Assembly: GCF_003573695.1 (NCBI RefSeq)
Contig: NC_039359.1
Coordinates: 91,731,385-91,795,384 of the forward strand
Length of the DNA stretch: 64,000 bases
Direction of reading: 5' to 3'
DNA from: Papaver somniferum
Taxonomy: Eukaryota > Streptophyta > Magnoliopsida > Ranunculales > Papaveraceae
The position numbers and the translations under genes were made by a program. This document shows, piece after piece, positions 11,325 through 23,100 of the stretch (the stretch's first letter is position 1; each line of letters starts with the position of its first letter). A model generated the notes under the pieces. That model saw nothing but the letters and a program-made list of their open reading frames with translations. It was not told the DNA's origin and searched no databases.

Positions 11325-12061
11325 ATCCTCGTCCTTTTGAATAGGTGAATAATCATAAAAAAAATTGGATTTGAACTAGAAATAATATAATCATTATAAA
11401 GCTCAATTGGATTAATAGATTCCTGATCACTATGCCTACATATTTCAGATTCTTCATTACTACTATCCTCATCGTCATAATAGTACAAAGCTGATTGAAC
11501 CTTATCTAAATAAGTAGTGTCTTTTATTCTAGCCTCGTCCTCTAAATTAGGCAAATATTCACTATTGATATCAAGGGTAGAATTAGAAACCCTATTTTGG
11601 AAATTTAGATTATTTCGAGCAGCATTAGCCAACTGTTCATTTTCTGCCTCTAGACGTGCCTGAATTTCACTGAGCATAACACTTATACGTTCACCACTCT
11701 CGTTTATCATCTCAGAATATCGTGTACACTCTTCCTTTGAACTATTCATTGCAACTAAACATTTATACGTCCTTTCAATCCGTTGTTGGGTCTCTTCTAG
11801 AGATGGAACAGGTTCAGAAATATCATAATCAGGACTAGTTTCCAAAAACGAGTAACCAGTACTACAGTGTTCCTGATTTTCTTGATCGTAAGACCAATTC
11901 GCGTGTGTATAGTAATTGGGCTCACCATGGTATGAACCATAACCTTGAAAAGGTTGGCGTTCCCAACTACTATTCCCACCATGGTCATAAAACTGATGAT
12001 GTCCATATTCAAATTCAGGTCGATACTCATTGTATTGGCTTCTACCATACCAGTTCGACAT
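11321..12061 (-). CDS. First open frame of element C: Y/H-rich start and coiled coil
   Basis: The frame is open from 12142, but the ATG at 12061 gives MSNWYGRSQYNEYRPEFEYG, a plausible start because the upstream residues look like leader. An aromatic, Q/H/G-rich N-terminus of about 85 residues is followed by a predicted coiled coil (ETQQRIERTYKCLVAMNSSK and on to ARLEAENEQLANAARNN), then an acidic tail (YYYDDEDSSNEESE). Similar leaders occur in plant gypsy gag proteins, but the canonical gag capsid domain seen in element A is not evident here. It may be a structural or packaging protein of a non-autonomous element. Confidence 0.5.
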   Translation of the reverse strand: MSNWYGRSQYNEYRPEFEYGHHQFYDHGGNSSWERQPFQGYGSYHGEPNYYTHANWSYDQENQEHCSTGYSFLETSPDYDISEPVPSLEETQQRIERTYKCLVAMNSSKEECTRYSEMINESGERISVMLSEIQARLEAENEQLANAARNNLNFQNRVSNSTLDINSEYLPNLEDEARIKDTTYLDKVQSALYYYDDEDSSNEESEICRHSDQESINPIELYNDYIISSSNPIFFMIIHLFKRTRI

Positions 12062-12142
12062 TCTTAATTGCAAGGGAATTCTACACAACCACAAATAAGG
12101 CCGACTCGACTCCACCAAAACAAACCTAAAGATTTCTAGCAA

Positions 12143-13169
12143 ACAAAAAGCATGATGGCTTCACTTAGATTGTTTCTAGACTTGCTTCTATCTCTCGAAG
12201 GGGAATTCGTTACAATTTAAGCAAACCCCTCTGGAATCAATCCGAGTCAAAGTAAGTTGAATTGAGGCGAGGGAAGCTCAGTGGAGCTTTGATACCTAAG
12301 GCCTCACCGCTATCACAAGGCGGCACAGTCACGCATTCAACTCACAGAAACCATCATGAACTTCGAGGTGTGCTTAAGAAAGTAACCAATATCCTTCGAA
12401 AATTTTTCCTGATAAGCGCGATACCCTATCGGTCTCGTTCTAGTCAAGTTTTAAGCTTGGGTTCGCGTTAGGTTTCGTTTTCCTAAGGCTTGCAAGAAGG
12501 GAGCGGTGATGAAATCCGAACCCTTATCTTGTATTGGCCAGTCCTTGCCCTTTACTAGGAATTTAAAAACAGTCCAAATTCGTCCTCAATCAATGAACCA
12601 CCTTAAGGAATACAGTAAACCCGCTAACAGGGGATTCGCGGGTGTTTCGAAAGCTTACCTCACGTACCAGACGGGGGATGAACCGTTGAAGTCAACTCGG
12701 GCCACGACTCCTATGTCATGTACGAACCCGAGGGGCCGAGACGATATTGTAATCGTCGTCCTTCCCTGCAAACAGTTTATATTTAATTTTTTTTTTGATT
12801 AATAATAAGACCCTTCCGTAGGGTTAAAAAAATAAAAATAAAAAAAATGTCCAAAAGTCCAGAATAAAGTCCAAATAAAAAGTCCAAAAATTACAAAAAT
12901 TATGAAAAATAAAGCCTATTTACAAATTCTAAGAAAAAATAAATAAAAGATATATACAAAAAAATAATAATAATAAAAATTAAATCCTAAAAAAAACTTA
13001 TGTCTTTTTTTTTCTCTTTTAGCTTTTAGCTTTAAGCTTTTTGTTCCCAAGTCCTTAGTATTCCACTTCGAACTTGTAAATCAAAGACACAAAAAGAAAC
13101 GTAAAAAGGAACAAATAATAGTAAAGAAAAAATAAACCTAAAAACAAGTCCGCGTCGGCGGCGCTATTT
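12143..13169 (-). other. 5' leader and primer-binding site of element C
   Basis: Between the first ATG and the 5' LTR lies about 1 kb with no gene; plus-strand frames here are short and carry no domain. Beside the LTR, minus-strand TAGCGCCGCCGACGCGGACT (13166-13147) resembles the tRNA-Asp type primer site. A/T-rich simple sequence fills 12780-13020. Confidence 0.6.
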
Positions 13170-14646
13170 TGTTGTAGTATTTCGATTGCGGTAAATAAGG
13201 ATTCGTTGCTCGGACTTGAAAAGATTTTTAAAACAAAAATACATACAAAATTTGTCACAGGATCAAGAGATACTAGGACTCAGGATTCCACCAATTCTTA
13301 TACTCATGCGAATCAACTATTAATTCTACACAATTATAGCTTATAATGATAACAAATACCGACTCTTTTCTTTGCGAAAAATAGATTTTGTAAAGTATTA
13401 GATGTAAATCATAAGCATGATGCATCAAGAATCTCATGGATTAAGCATACATCATCAGACAAAATCACAAATAATCAATAAAAATCATAATTCCATTCAC
13501 AATAGTGCAAATAGTCATAAAAGAATTAAATAAAAATTACTCATGCATAAAGAATGGTTTCTTCCATCATCCCAGTATTGGGGTTTAGCTATTCATATTA
13601 ATCATACACTCAAAATATTAATTCAAAGATCAAAGTGTGATCAAAAGAGTCAAAAGTTATAAAACAATGGTTCTGTGACCCACAAAATACGTCCAGAAAG
13701 AAACGATACCAGGGAACTGCAGTAAAACAACGACACTCCACTGCTGCTGTTGACGCTGCGGCAAATAAGACTGCTCTGTGCAGTCTGTTCTTCGTGTTCT
13801 TCAAGGTCCTCTAATGGCAGCAGCAGCATCAGGTGGGAATTGCTGTTAATCCTTCTTCTTCGCTCCTCTGCGTCCCAAACCTTCCCCAAACTCTTGATAA
13901 TCTTCACTCACTTCGCACCAGCCTTTATATACCCAATCAGCTCCAAAAATCCCGAGAAAATCTCTTCTTCTTCCTTTCTTCCAAGTCACGACTTTTCTTT
14001 TCTACACGGCTGTTGATCCTTGTTCAAACTCTTCGTACGCGTCTTCTGTTGTTACCAAACTTTCCCAAGATATAAGGGAATCGAATAAGAGAAGATATCC
14101 TCCCTAATCCTCCACACAATTGCCAAAACTGGACCCAACAGAATCCCGTGAAAACAACATTCCTTGTTGAACTTTGTTCTCTTTTCACAACTTATCCAAC
14201 CCAATTTGCTTCGTGAAATCACTTACACTATCCATGTTTAGCTTAATCACGTTCATCCCAACTGTTTCCAACGATTGAATCTCTTCAAATCTGCTCCAAA
14301 ATTCGAACCCTAAAAATTGTTCTTCGCGGCCCATAGTTTCCCGCCAAAACGAATGTTTGAAAACGTGAAGAAATGTGACCTTCCCCTATCCAGTCCCGGT
14401 CTCCCTTTAGCAGATGCCTGGAAATGGGTCACCCCTTAGTAATTAGGTTACTCCTTATCCAAAGTGAGAGTCTGTATAGTAATTTTCTCCCACGGGCGCA
14501 AAAACCACTTTTTTAGCCAATTTCGCCGCAAAAGCTTATTTCTCCAAAAATACCTACAGGGACATAAAAAGCCATAATAAATATAAAATCGAGCACTAAT
14601 AATATATACAGTTGAGATTATATAAGACACAAAAATGTGCCTATCA
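13170..14646 (-). repeat. 5' LTR of element C
   Basis: Same length as the 3' LTR (1,477 bp) and nearly identical to it. It is followed by GCAAT at 14647-14651, the right copy of the target-site duplication. On the minus strand it starts TGATAGGCACA and ends CTACAACA. Confidence 0.9.
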
Positions 14647-15968
14647 GCAATTCTTCTGGATCCGCCAACTGACGAATAAATGGGACTCCTTGGTCAAAGC
14701 CCATATGCCGAGCATCGCTGTCAATGTTATAAGGAACCGCCTCATACGATCCTCGGAAAAAAGACGGCACGTTCCCGGGAATATAGCTTCGTATGAATAT
14801 GATTTCTACAACGCTCATATTCTTTTCAGTAGAAAGCAAAGTCGTGTTCGGGGTAGAGGAAAACGTGTTCGCCTGAACTATGGATGCATGGACCGGAGCC
14901 CAGGGACGAAAGTTAACTGCATACGCGTTGTCGAGGAAGTCAATGATATTTGATCCAGCTTTTGGACGCTTATTCCACCAACGAAGTATCCTAGAGCCGC
15001 CTTAGGATTCAGGAAATGAAGCCAGCGGGTTAGAAGCATAATTTTTGAAGTGCTCCCACAGCCACGCTTGGAGGAAAGCAACGTGGACATACGAGTCTAC
15101 TTTCATATAACCATTGGAAGCATGCATGTCTGCGGCCAGATGATCCAGATGGGTGTACAAAGAGACAAGAAACAAGATACCAATGGGGAGAATGACACCT
15201 TTTGCCAATTTGATGAGTTCCTGTCTTATCTCCTTCTTGCCAGATCCATCATCAAAAATTTCTTTGGATAGCCACAGAGCCAAAAATGTCGTAACATGGA
15301 GCGTACTACTCAGCTCCTGATTTTACTCTGATTCACCCGGGAACCATTCAGACACCCACCAGTTATAGAAGCATTTTGTCTCATTTTCCTTCCGAACGAA
15401 CCCTGTAGACTTCTCGACGAGGATGGTGCGCATTTTTTCTTCTTCATCAGACAAAGTGATGTTAATATTCCATGTTATTGGAAGATTCAGCAAGATGGCT
15501 ACGCTCTCCAAAGAAATGGTCATTTCACCCCACCTACATATTGCCGTGTAAGTATCCGGACACCATATTGAGATAAAAGTACCAAGCCCGCAATGTCTTT
15601 CCTGATTCAAAGTGTTGTAGAAGCCATGACAGCATTGATGATTTGCGCCTTAGTCAGATTGCCTTCACACAGTATTGACTTATCATGAATTGCATCTATC
15701 TATCAAAAGACTTCAATGAACTTTGACAAATCTTGAAGTAGATAGGAGAAGCAGGATACTCTTTTCTCTGAAGACAAAACCGCATTACGTGCCCTGTTCG
15801 AACCGATTGGACGTCTCCCTCATTTTCGGAACTGGTCAAAAGGATCGCGACATATTTGGGATGTGTCCTCCTAATTGTGTAAGACTTTGTGAAGAACTCA
15901 TCATACATATTCGGTTTGGAGACGCTAGCATTTTTCGACGCAACGGTGAGACCGCTTTCAGGTGACAT

Positions 15969-16331
15969 CTTAACAAAATCCTTTTATGCTGCTTAACTAC
16001 AATGGAGCAAAAATGGAGAAAAGTCACTATTTTGAGAAAACCGTGCATGAAAGCTTTGTCAGAATCGAGTACAATGAAAAGAAATCCATTGCAAGTTTTT
16101 CTACGGGAAACTTTGTTTAACCACAAGTCATAACATGCGTGTCCAAGAGGAGAACGCATAGCCAAAGGAGTGGGGACTTGTGGAAACTTTTAGGCGACCA
16201 GCCGAGTCTACTAGCATCATATGCTATTTACGTGTGGAAAGCCTCTTGATCCTGACTTGGAACACGAAGCAAAGTGCTACATGTTTTCCAAGAAAACACT
16301 CGAGACATCAAACATGTCACAAACTGGGGGA
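15969..16331 (+). other. 3' region and polypurine tract of element B
   Basis: Downstream of the PMD start there is non-coding sequence ending in CACAAACTGGGGGA (16318-16331), immediately before the 3' LTR. The same tract, GTCACAAACTGGGGGATGCT, precedes the LTRs of elements D and E on the minus strand, which supports it as the polypurine tract. Confidence 0.65.
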
Positions 16332-16937
16332 TACTCATCAAGGTATTGGTCTGGCGGTTTACAACATGCGGCGTGCAATACGCCTGTTACAAGAAAGTTT
16401 CATGAAGAAGGGCGGTTATTAATGGCAAGAAGTAACGGTGTAAACGTTTCCTTCATCATGGAAGCATAAATTCTAACATTAAACGTAACTCCACTCTTCC
16501 ACCACTCAAGCATTTCCCCTTCCTACGAGAGCAGGGTACGTTGTACTACGACTTGTATAAATAGGTTTCACCTATTTCCACCAAACAACAAGTTTTGGTC
16601 ATGAGAGAAATACAGTATCCAGAAATCACCTGATAGATTTTCATTCAGCTAGCCAGTTCTACTTTCTGATACAAGTTGTAAACAACCACACCTCCAGAAT
16701 CAACTATTCTGGTCTCAACACTTTCTTCGCTTCCCTCCCTAAGACCAACCCTTCTTCTTCACTTTGTGACCCAAGCAAGCCTGGAACGGTCATTTCTTGG
16801 TTTAGGCCAGGTTGTACAGATTGATCTCTCGAATCAAAAGTACTCCCATGAAGTACATTGTTTAGGGTCTAGACTCGTTTCTCATCCACACACACGAATT
16901 TACCAAAATCAGCAGAAATTGTTTTCACCTTCAAACA
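16332..16937 (+). repeat. 3' LTR of element B
   Basis: About 606 bp from TACTCATCAAGG to CTTCAAACA. It matches the truncated 5' LTR at 5788-6318 and, inverted, the 603 bp LTRs at 46132-46734 and 51906-52508. It contains the TATA-like 'tataaatagg'. Open frames within it are not genes. Confidence 0.8.
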
Positions 16938-17639
16938 GTTATACCAATTCATATGACATGTTACTCCCTCTTAGTCTGTGCTTTCACTCTTTCGTTAGGT
17001 AAACGTTTTAGCACCACTGTTATTTTCCTTAGCGATACCAATCAATATAAAATCAATGCCAGTATCACCTGTTTACTCCATATATTTCTCCCCTTTTTTG
17101 TCACAAAAATGAAAAAGAAACCAAAAAATAAAGGACAACAAGAAAAGAATCTTATAAATCTCAATAGACTTGCAACCTGTAGAGTTAGGCACGAGGGTTC
17201 CACACATCATGTTCTGATAACCAATATCATAACCTAAACTACAAGTAGTTTTATTTTGATATGTTACCAAGGAAATAATTGTCCAAAAAAAAATTCCACT
17301 TTAGTTTAGCAAAACACAAATCAACTAAGCACCTTAGTCCCTTTTCTAAACCGATTGTTCGAAAACAACCGCTTAATTCGATAAGACCAAAGTAAAGATA
17401 ACTCTATTTTTCTCATCAGGTTCTAATTATCCATAAACTTGGACCTTTCAATTTTAAACAAGACAAGTACCAGGTTATTTAACTAGCATTTCTTATTAAG
17501 GCATTCGATTAGACTTGAATAACCGAAACCTCACTTCGATAAGTCTAACTAAGATCAAAATTAACTTAGTTTCTCTTATCCGGAATAGAATTGGAGTAAA
17601 CAACACATTCCGTACTCCTTTTATTTCGTTTAGCCATAA

Positions 17640-17975
17640 ATAATTCATACAAAATAACATCAATTAACTTGCATAATTATTCACCTCAACCGGAAGCAAT
17701 TGAAATAACATAGACATTAACAGCACCGCAATTGCACCGAAATTTTGTAAGCCTACACAATTGATACCATACAAATGCAAGATAACAATAGTTTTTCTTA
17801 ACCGGAACCAATTGAATCACACATAACATCAATTGTACCGAAATTTTGTAAGCTTAAACAATTGATACCATACAATAAAGCAAGATAACAAATAGTTTTT
17901 CTTAATCGGTACCAATTGAATCACACACATCCACAAACACATCATGGAATAAACATCAATTGTACTAGAAATTTT
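17640..17975. repeat. Imperfect tandem repeat in element F
   Basis: Three imperfect units each contain 'accgaaattttgtaag' or a close variant, starting near 17736, 17837 and 17964 (spacing 101 and 127). Each is followed by 'aattgataccata' or 'accaattgaatcacac' phrases. It lies in the non-coding 3' part of the element. Confidence 0.6.
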
Positions 17976-18602
17976 GTTAAGGAAAAGAAATAAATATATA
18001 TGATATAAACTCAGGCTTTTCTTAAACAGGAAATCAATTAACTAACAAGATTGTTACCTCAAATTTCGCATCCACTTCTCCAATATGTTTGCATCTTCGT
18101 CCAGGGAGAATTGATATCGAAATATCATCATGTTGTCATCCTTATGCATAAACAAAAGAATAACAACAACTAACCTTTACCAGAGAAAGGTTGAAAATCG
18201 GCTTTAACAATTGCAAGCAAAAGTTCAAAACCGTCGAAACACATATGCTTTCTAAACAAAAACCGATTCAACATATTGTGACTTTTTCACATATTGTTTC
18301 TACCAGAACCCCTCATGATTCTTTGATAAAGCCTACCAACATGGGCTAGAACTTAATCCTGCTAAATCAAAAAGTCACCCAACCCACAAGGGTTCACAAT
18401 ATATGAGATCGAATATTAAGGTAGTAAAACCGAAATCAAACATCCCATAAACATATATAGCAATAAGATAAAAGCATTCAAGCACAGTCTATGTAAATCG
18501 AAAACTATCACAAGAAAAATTACCAATCAAATAATTTTATTCATAATAGACCAATACAATCAATGAAAGAAATCAAAAATTGATGTTTGTTATTCTTGCA
18601 AC

Positions 18603-18944
18603 CTAGTCCTTCATGTCAGAGCTGAATGAAGGTGGATTATTACTCTTCAGCTTTTGAATTTCTTCAAGTAGAAAAGCTTGTTGCTTGACCAGAATCTCAT
18701 GCAGATGAGAAATTTTCGTGAAGGATTCTGCAAGAGCATGTAATTCTGTCTTAGATTGAACACAAAAATGTGTCAATGCCTCAATACACTGATGTTTCTT
18801 CAGGGTATTCTCTCTTTCCTTCTTGCTAAGCCAATCTCCCTTTCTGATTTTACCCTTAATATCAAGAGACAATCCAGACTTAGACTTAAGATGATCTTTG
18901 GGATCTTGCATCATCTCCAAAGAAACCATTTGATCCAGACCCAT
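18603..18944 (-). CDS. Small open frame of element F, unknown
   Basis: The 113-residue product starts MGLDQMVSLEMMQDPKDHLK, is lysine- and glutamate-rich, and has a likely helical or coiled-coil C-terminal half (ILVKQQAFLLEEIQKLKSNN). No known domain was recognised. It follows gag and the 19483-19866 frame on the same strand where pol would be expected. It could be a degenerate or accessory element protein, or chance; no frame at this position was seen in G or H, which are truncated before it. Confidence 0.35.
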   Translation of the reverse strand: MGLDQMVSLEMMQDPKDHLKSKSGLSLDIKGKIRKGDWLSKKERENTLKKHQCIEALTHFCVQSKTELHALAESFTKISHLHEILVKQQAFLLEEIQKLKSNNPPSFSSDMKD

Positions 18945-19482
18945 AGTTCGGACAAAGAATGATCAAAGTAGGTGAAGAATCTTGTGGAATAAACAATACT
19001 GTGGATCAGGGAAGATCAATACTGTGGAATAAACAAGGATTCATTTTATTTTCCATCACTATTTGCACAATGACATACAATAGACATAATCTACGTAAAC
19101 AAAAGTTCATCCTATCTTCCATCAATATTTTCATAATGACATAATAGGCTTCAAACTTTTGTAATGTCAAAAGTTTATTCATTCTTTTATCACTACATGC
19201 ATATCGACATACGAAAGACTTAGCTTTTGACAAAGTATGGGACAATCATAGTTCACGGACGCAAAAACACATATCCCATAAAAAATTGCAATATATGAAA
19301 CCATAAAGATTAATACTTCAAAAATCATCTTCCAAACAATTTTTTAGAATTTAAACAAATAAACCTAAAACATGAAGATGAAAACGTTGGACATAGATAT
19401 GTGTAATCACAATAATGGATATTCCACACTCTAGTTATTATTCTAAACAAAACAAGAAATAAAATTCTCATCAGAAGATTTA

Positions 19483-19866
19483 CTAGATGTTAAGACCTTT
19501 GAAGAATTCTTTATTGTCCTCGAACTCCTTGTCATCAACAACCATTGGGACATAAGGTTCACGAAGATAAGAGTTAATATAAATAAACCTTCTTGACTGA
19601 TGTCGAACTAGGGCCTTCTGAATCTCATGAGTCTTAAACACAAAAGCCTTTATTTGTTGAATCTCCTTTCGTGTCTCCTTCAAAACTTCAAGAACATCAG
19701 AAAACTTCTGAGAATTTGAAGGAACAACTATTGGCTTCCTCACATTCCTTCTTTTTCTTTTCAATATCGTAGGTAACAGAGATTTCTCTTTTTCCTTCAT
19801 GATTGATGGCTTGACAATCATATCAACATATTTTTCATTAGAAGACATGATGCTTGGAGTATCCAT
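19483..19866 (-). CDS. Basic open frame of element F, unknown
   Basis: The 127-residue product begins MDTPSIMSSNEKYVDMIVKP and is basic in the middle (ILKRKRRNVRKPIVVPSNSQ), with a helical stretch after it. The homologous start is found in element G at about 26893-26955 (minus strand), where an LTR cuts it. Conservation in two copies suggests a real frame of this element family. No domain was recognised. The basic cluster could bind nucleic acid or act as a nuclear signal, but this is inference. Confidence 0.45.
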   Translation of the reverse strand: MDTPSIMSSNEKYVDMIVKPSIMKEKEKSLLPTILKRKRRNVRKPIVVPSNSQKFSDVLEVLKETRKEIQQIKAFVFKTHEIQKALVRHQSRRFIYINSYLREPYVPMVVDDKEFEDNKEFFKGLNI

Positions 19867-20172
19867 AAACGTATGGGTTTGTGAGAGGAAATCGCAATTT
19901 AACTCAACAAGTAGTCTTAAGATAAAAGAAGTTTCAGGGAAGGAAAAAAGAATGTAGGGTTATGCAACCTTTAACAGGTTAGTGCACGCACAATTCTGAA
20001 CCCTATAAAGAGTAGAATTGTCGAGAATAACCCTCCTTTATTGGAAGACAGGGAATTCCAAAAACAACAAAACTAAGAAAAGAAGAAAACAAACTTTTCC
20101 TAAAGCCTGAGAGGTGCACAACCTTGTCTCTTTTGATCATGCACATGAGATAATATTTACAAAACAACACAA

Positions 20173-23100
20173 TCAAGTTGTGTTGCGGTGAACAAAAATT
20201 TGTCCACCATGTTCCTCTTGAGAGGAATCCATAGAACTTTGTCTATAAAAACGATTGGACCATACTTTCTTCTTTAATGGACTTTTTTTATCCTTGGAAA
20301 CTAACTTCTTAGACGAAGACAAAATCTTACATACCTCAGCGGTCTTCTGAGAAAGTTTAAGCTTGTTTGATAGTCGATTTGGTCTTCGTTGAAGTTTGTT
20401 GACATGTCTCAATTTTTGTTTGTACTTATAACACTTTGATAGTTCATGACCTTTGAGTGAACAATATGAGCACGTCAATCTTGGATATAATTCAGGCATC
20501 TGAGATGTGCAAGCTGCTAGACACATAGTAGAACCTGAAACATTATACACAGAGTTTCCAATAGAAAGGTTAATTTTATCTTCCAGATTGGTTGAGTTTT
20601 CTTCTGAAAGAATATAAAGATTGATGTATGTATTTCTACAGTTATCAAAATCAATATTTTCACAAAGAAGTGCAACACTTGATTTTTCGTCTTTATTATA
20701 ATCATAATTGTCAGACATTTCATCAAGAGTTGCAGCAAGACCTTTGTTCCCAGTGTATTTCTTTCGATTTGGACACTCATTTGCAAAATGACCAAAACCT
20801 TTACACTTAAAGCACTGAGGCATATCCTCGTCATTAGTTTCATCATTATCCCTATTTTTAGGAGGAACACGATTATGTGGTTTATCTGATGACTTGGATT
20901 TATCTCTGGAGAACTGTTTACTTCTCTTCAAAAGATGATCCCTAAACTCTCTTGTGATCAACGAGACTGACTTATCAAGATCTTCATCTGATTAATCATC
21001 CTCAGAAAGATCATCTTTAGAGATGTAAACACTTTTACTTTTATCAAGTAATTTAGTGTTCTTTAGTGCTTTGAAAGCAACATCCTTGCTAGACTTGGAC
21101 GTATGCTCATGATCAAATATCTTTAGCTTCCCAACCAGAGTATTTCTGGACAGCGTTGCCATATTATTTCCTTCAACGATGGTGGTTGGCCCGGGAAAGC
21201 GTGAAAATTAAGCGTAATAAAAACGGGCCTACAGTAATACCGCAAGTGCACGGTCGTCAGTTGTAGCTCGTGCAAGTACGGGTCGATCCACAGAGACTGG
21301 GTGTGTTTGGAGTTTCTAGATATTTTGGGTTTCTAAATTGCTATTGGGCTATGAATAATCAATGGGATTTTGAGTCCTAATGGGTTATGAATACCCTTGG
21401 AATCAGTTGGGCTTTCAGTGGTTTTGATGGGCTGAACTTGAGTTCAGTTGGTTTCTGATGTGAATTGAACTGGGCTTCAAATGAACTGAGCCTTGGGCTC
21501 AGTTGGCTAGGTGCTGAAATGATCTAGGCTTGGTAGTATTTTGATGTGAACTAGGCCTTTGGGCCTTTGAGGGACTGAACTTCAAATGTAGCAGTGAACC
21601 GAGCTTGGCTTTTGAATGAGTCCACAGTGAACTGGACTGGGCTTTGAGCCTTAACATAAACTGTGGCTGGGCCTTGGGGAGGAAGCAGCAGCAGCAGTGC
21701 AAAGAGGTTGAGGTAGCAGCAGCAGGGAAGCAATGCAGCTGTCAGACCAAGATAAGGCTCTAGGCCATGACACTGGCCAAGGCAGACTAGCACAAAGGCT
21801 AAGTCAAGATAGCTAGCTCTAGGACCAAGCTGAGACAGGGCAAAACAGGGTCAAGGAAGTGCAACAATGCAGTGAGTTAACATGGGAGAAAAAGACATCA
21901 AGCCAAGACAATGACATAAAGAAACCATGAAGCATAGGGCAAGGCTGCAGTGCTTATGTACAAAGTAAGGTTACAGTGACAGTGGCGATGGTGGAGCATA
22001 TTTACAATGTGGTAATGGCAATGAAACAATGGAAGCATATACAATGGCAATGAAATGGTGATTGTTAACAGTGGCAAAGTGCAAACGAAACAAAGTAAGT
22101 TACAAAAGAAAGTGGTAAAAGAAAAGTGGCAGTGAAGATGATGTGAAGCAATGGTATTGAAGTAAACCAAGGCTATGAGCCAAGGGCAGAGAGGAGGTTG
22201 CAGTTGTGGCTAAGCTAAGGCTTAGAATCCACCTTGTGTCCTAGCTAAACAATGCAAAAACTTAAGCATCCAACTAGAATGGGAAGAAAATCAGCTTGCT
22301 CACTGATTTGCCCCTAGCATTGACTGTCTTTTGACAGAACAATCAATCACAGGCATATCAGAGCACCAACTTCTTCCCATTACTCAAACAAAGCAGGCCT
22401 TCCTAGCAATTCATCATTCATTAGTGCACTAAGGGTTCATCTGAGCCTCAACAGTGAACTCAGAACATATTTAACACTACAATGGAACTAAACATGATTA
22501 ACAGGAACATCACACATTTAACAGGAACAACACATTTAACAAGAACACATTTAGAATGGCAAAACAGTAACGCACATGTAAACAACACACATTAACAGGA
22601 ACAACACACATTTAACAGGAACAACACAACATTTAAACTACTAAACAGTGAATGAAAATTGCAAAACAAGAACCCTAAAAAATTAACAGTGAAATTAAAT
22701 TAACCCAATTAGGGGGTGTCTCGGCTAACCAAGAACAAGTTTTAACATCCTACATCAGTTCCTATTTATAGTTTACAACAAAACCCTAAATTGAAAATCC
22801 TAAAATTTGAAAACCCTAAATTGATTTGGGGAAAATCAAATTCTCTCACCCATGTGTGAATTCTGCTCGACTCATGCCCTGTTGATGTTCCCTCTGCTCC
22901 TCCTCAGCTCGAACTGCTCCCAATTGCGTCTACTGATGCCCTAGATTTTCTCTTTCTTATCTGTAGCACCTAGGGTTGATGCTAAGAACAAGAAAGGGAA
23001 ATACTAGGGAGCTGGATGATGGTGATGGCTCTGATTTGGTCGAGAGAATGGAGATGGTGAAGCTCGAGGTGGTGATGGAAGAGATGGTGGTGGCAGTGGA

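Larger units (their letters stand above)
7628..14646 (-). mobile_element. Element C: complete 7.0 kb non-autonomous gypsy-type element, TSD GCAAT
   Basis: Two 1,477 bp LTRs (7628-9104 and 13170-14646) flank a 4,065 bp internal region. GCAAT occurs immediately before 7628 (7623-7627) and after 14646 (14647-14651). On the minus strand the LTRs start TGATAGG and end CTACAACA. The primer site lies beside 13170 and a polypurine tract beside 9104. Three acidic gag-like frames occupy 12142-10347; no pol frame exists. About 33 substitutions and no net length change were counted by eye between the LTRs (roughly 2%), so the insertion is fairly recent. It split element B's PMD frame. Confidence 0.92.
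7015..15968 (-). pseudogene. Antisense plant mobile domain (PMD) gene in element B, split by element C
   Basis: Read on the minus strand, PMD-like frames run 15968-15696, 15610-15323, 15283-15002 and 14839-14652, then continue across element C from 7627 to about 7015. The segment with MTISLESVAILLNLPITWN and the later WLSKEI and WLWEHFKNYA pieces match the PMD family, which is related to MULE-type transposase accessory proteins and host silencing factors. The part after C gives YEDHVLIGGFSVPVKYEALY and ends in a charged, coiled-coil-like tail (ADVINQQEAEVERLSQELKL). Frame changes and stops separate the pieces, for example near 15610-15696 and in the 7150-7200 area, so the gene is broken apart from the C insertion. 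It runs opposite to element B, as do the extra antisense reading frames known from some Tat-type elements. Confidence 0.7.
5788..16937 (+). mobile_element. Element B: Ty3/gypsy (Tat-like) element with antisense PMD gene, split by elements A and C
   Basis: Order on the plus strand: truncated 5' LTR (5788-6318), primer-binding site, short leader frame, antisense PMD reading frame in two halves (to 7627 and from 14647), polypurine tract and 3' LTR (16332-16937). Element A has cut the 5' LTR and element C has cut the PMD frame. No gag or pol of B is visible. Elements D/E at 46132-54900 belong to the same family: same LTR, same primer site and the same antisense C-terminal frame. The 5 bases after the 3' LTR are GTTAT; the matching left TSD would lie outside the window. 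Confidence 0.75.

Noticed and set aside
12262..12802. Plus-strand frames in the leader of element C
   Set aside because: No domain, antisense to the element, and typical chance length.
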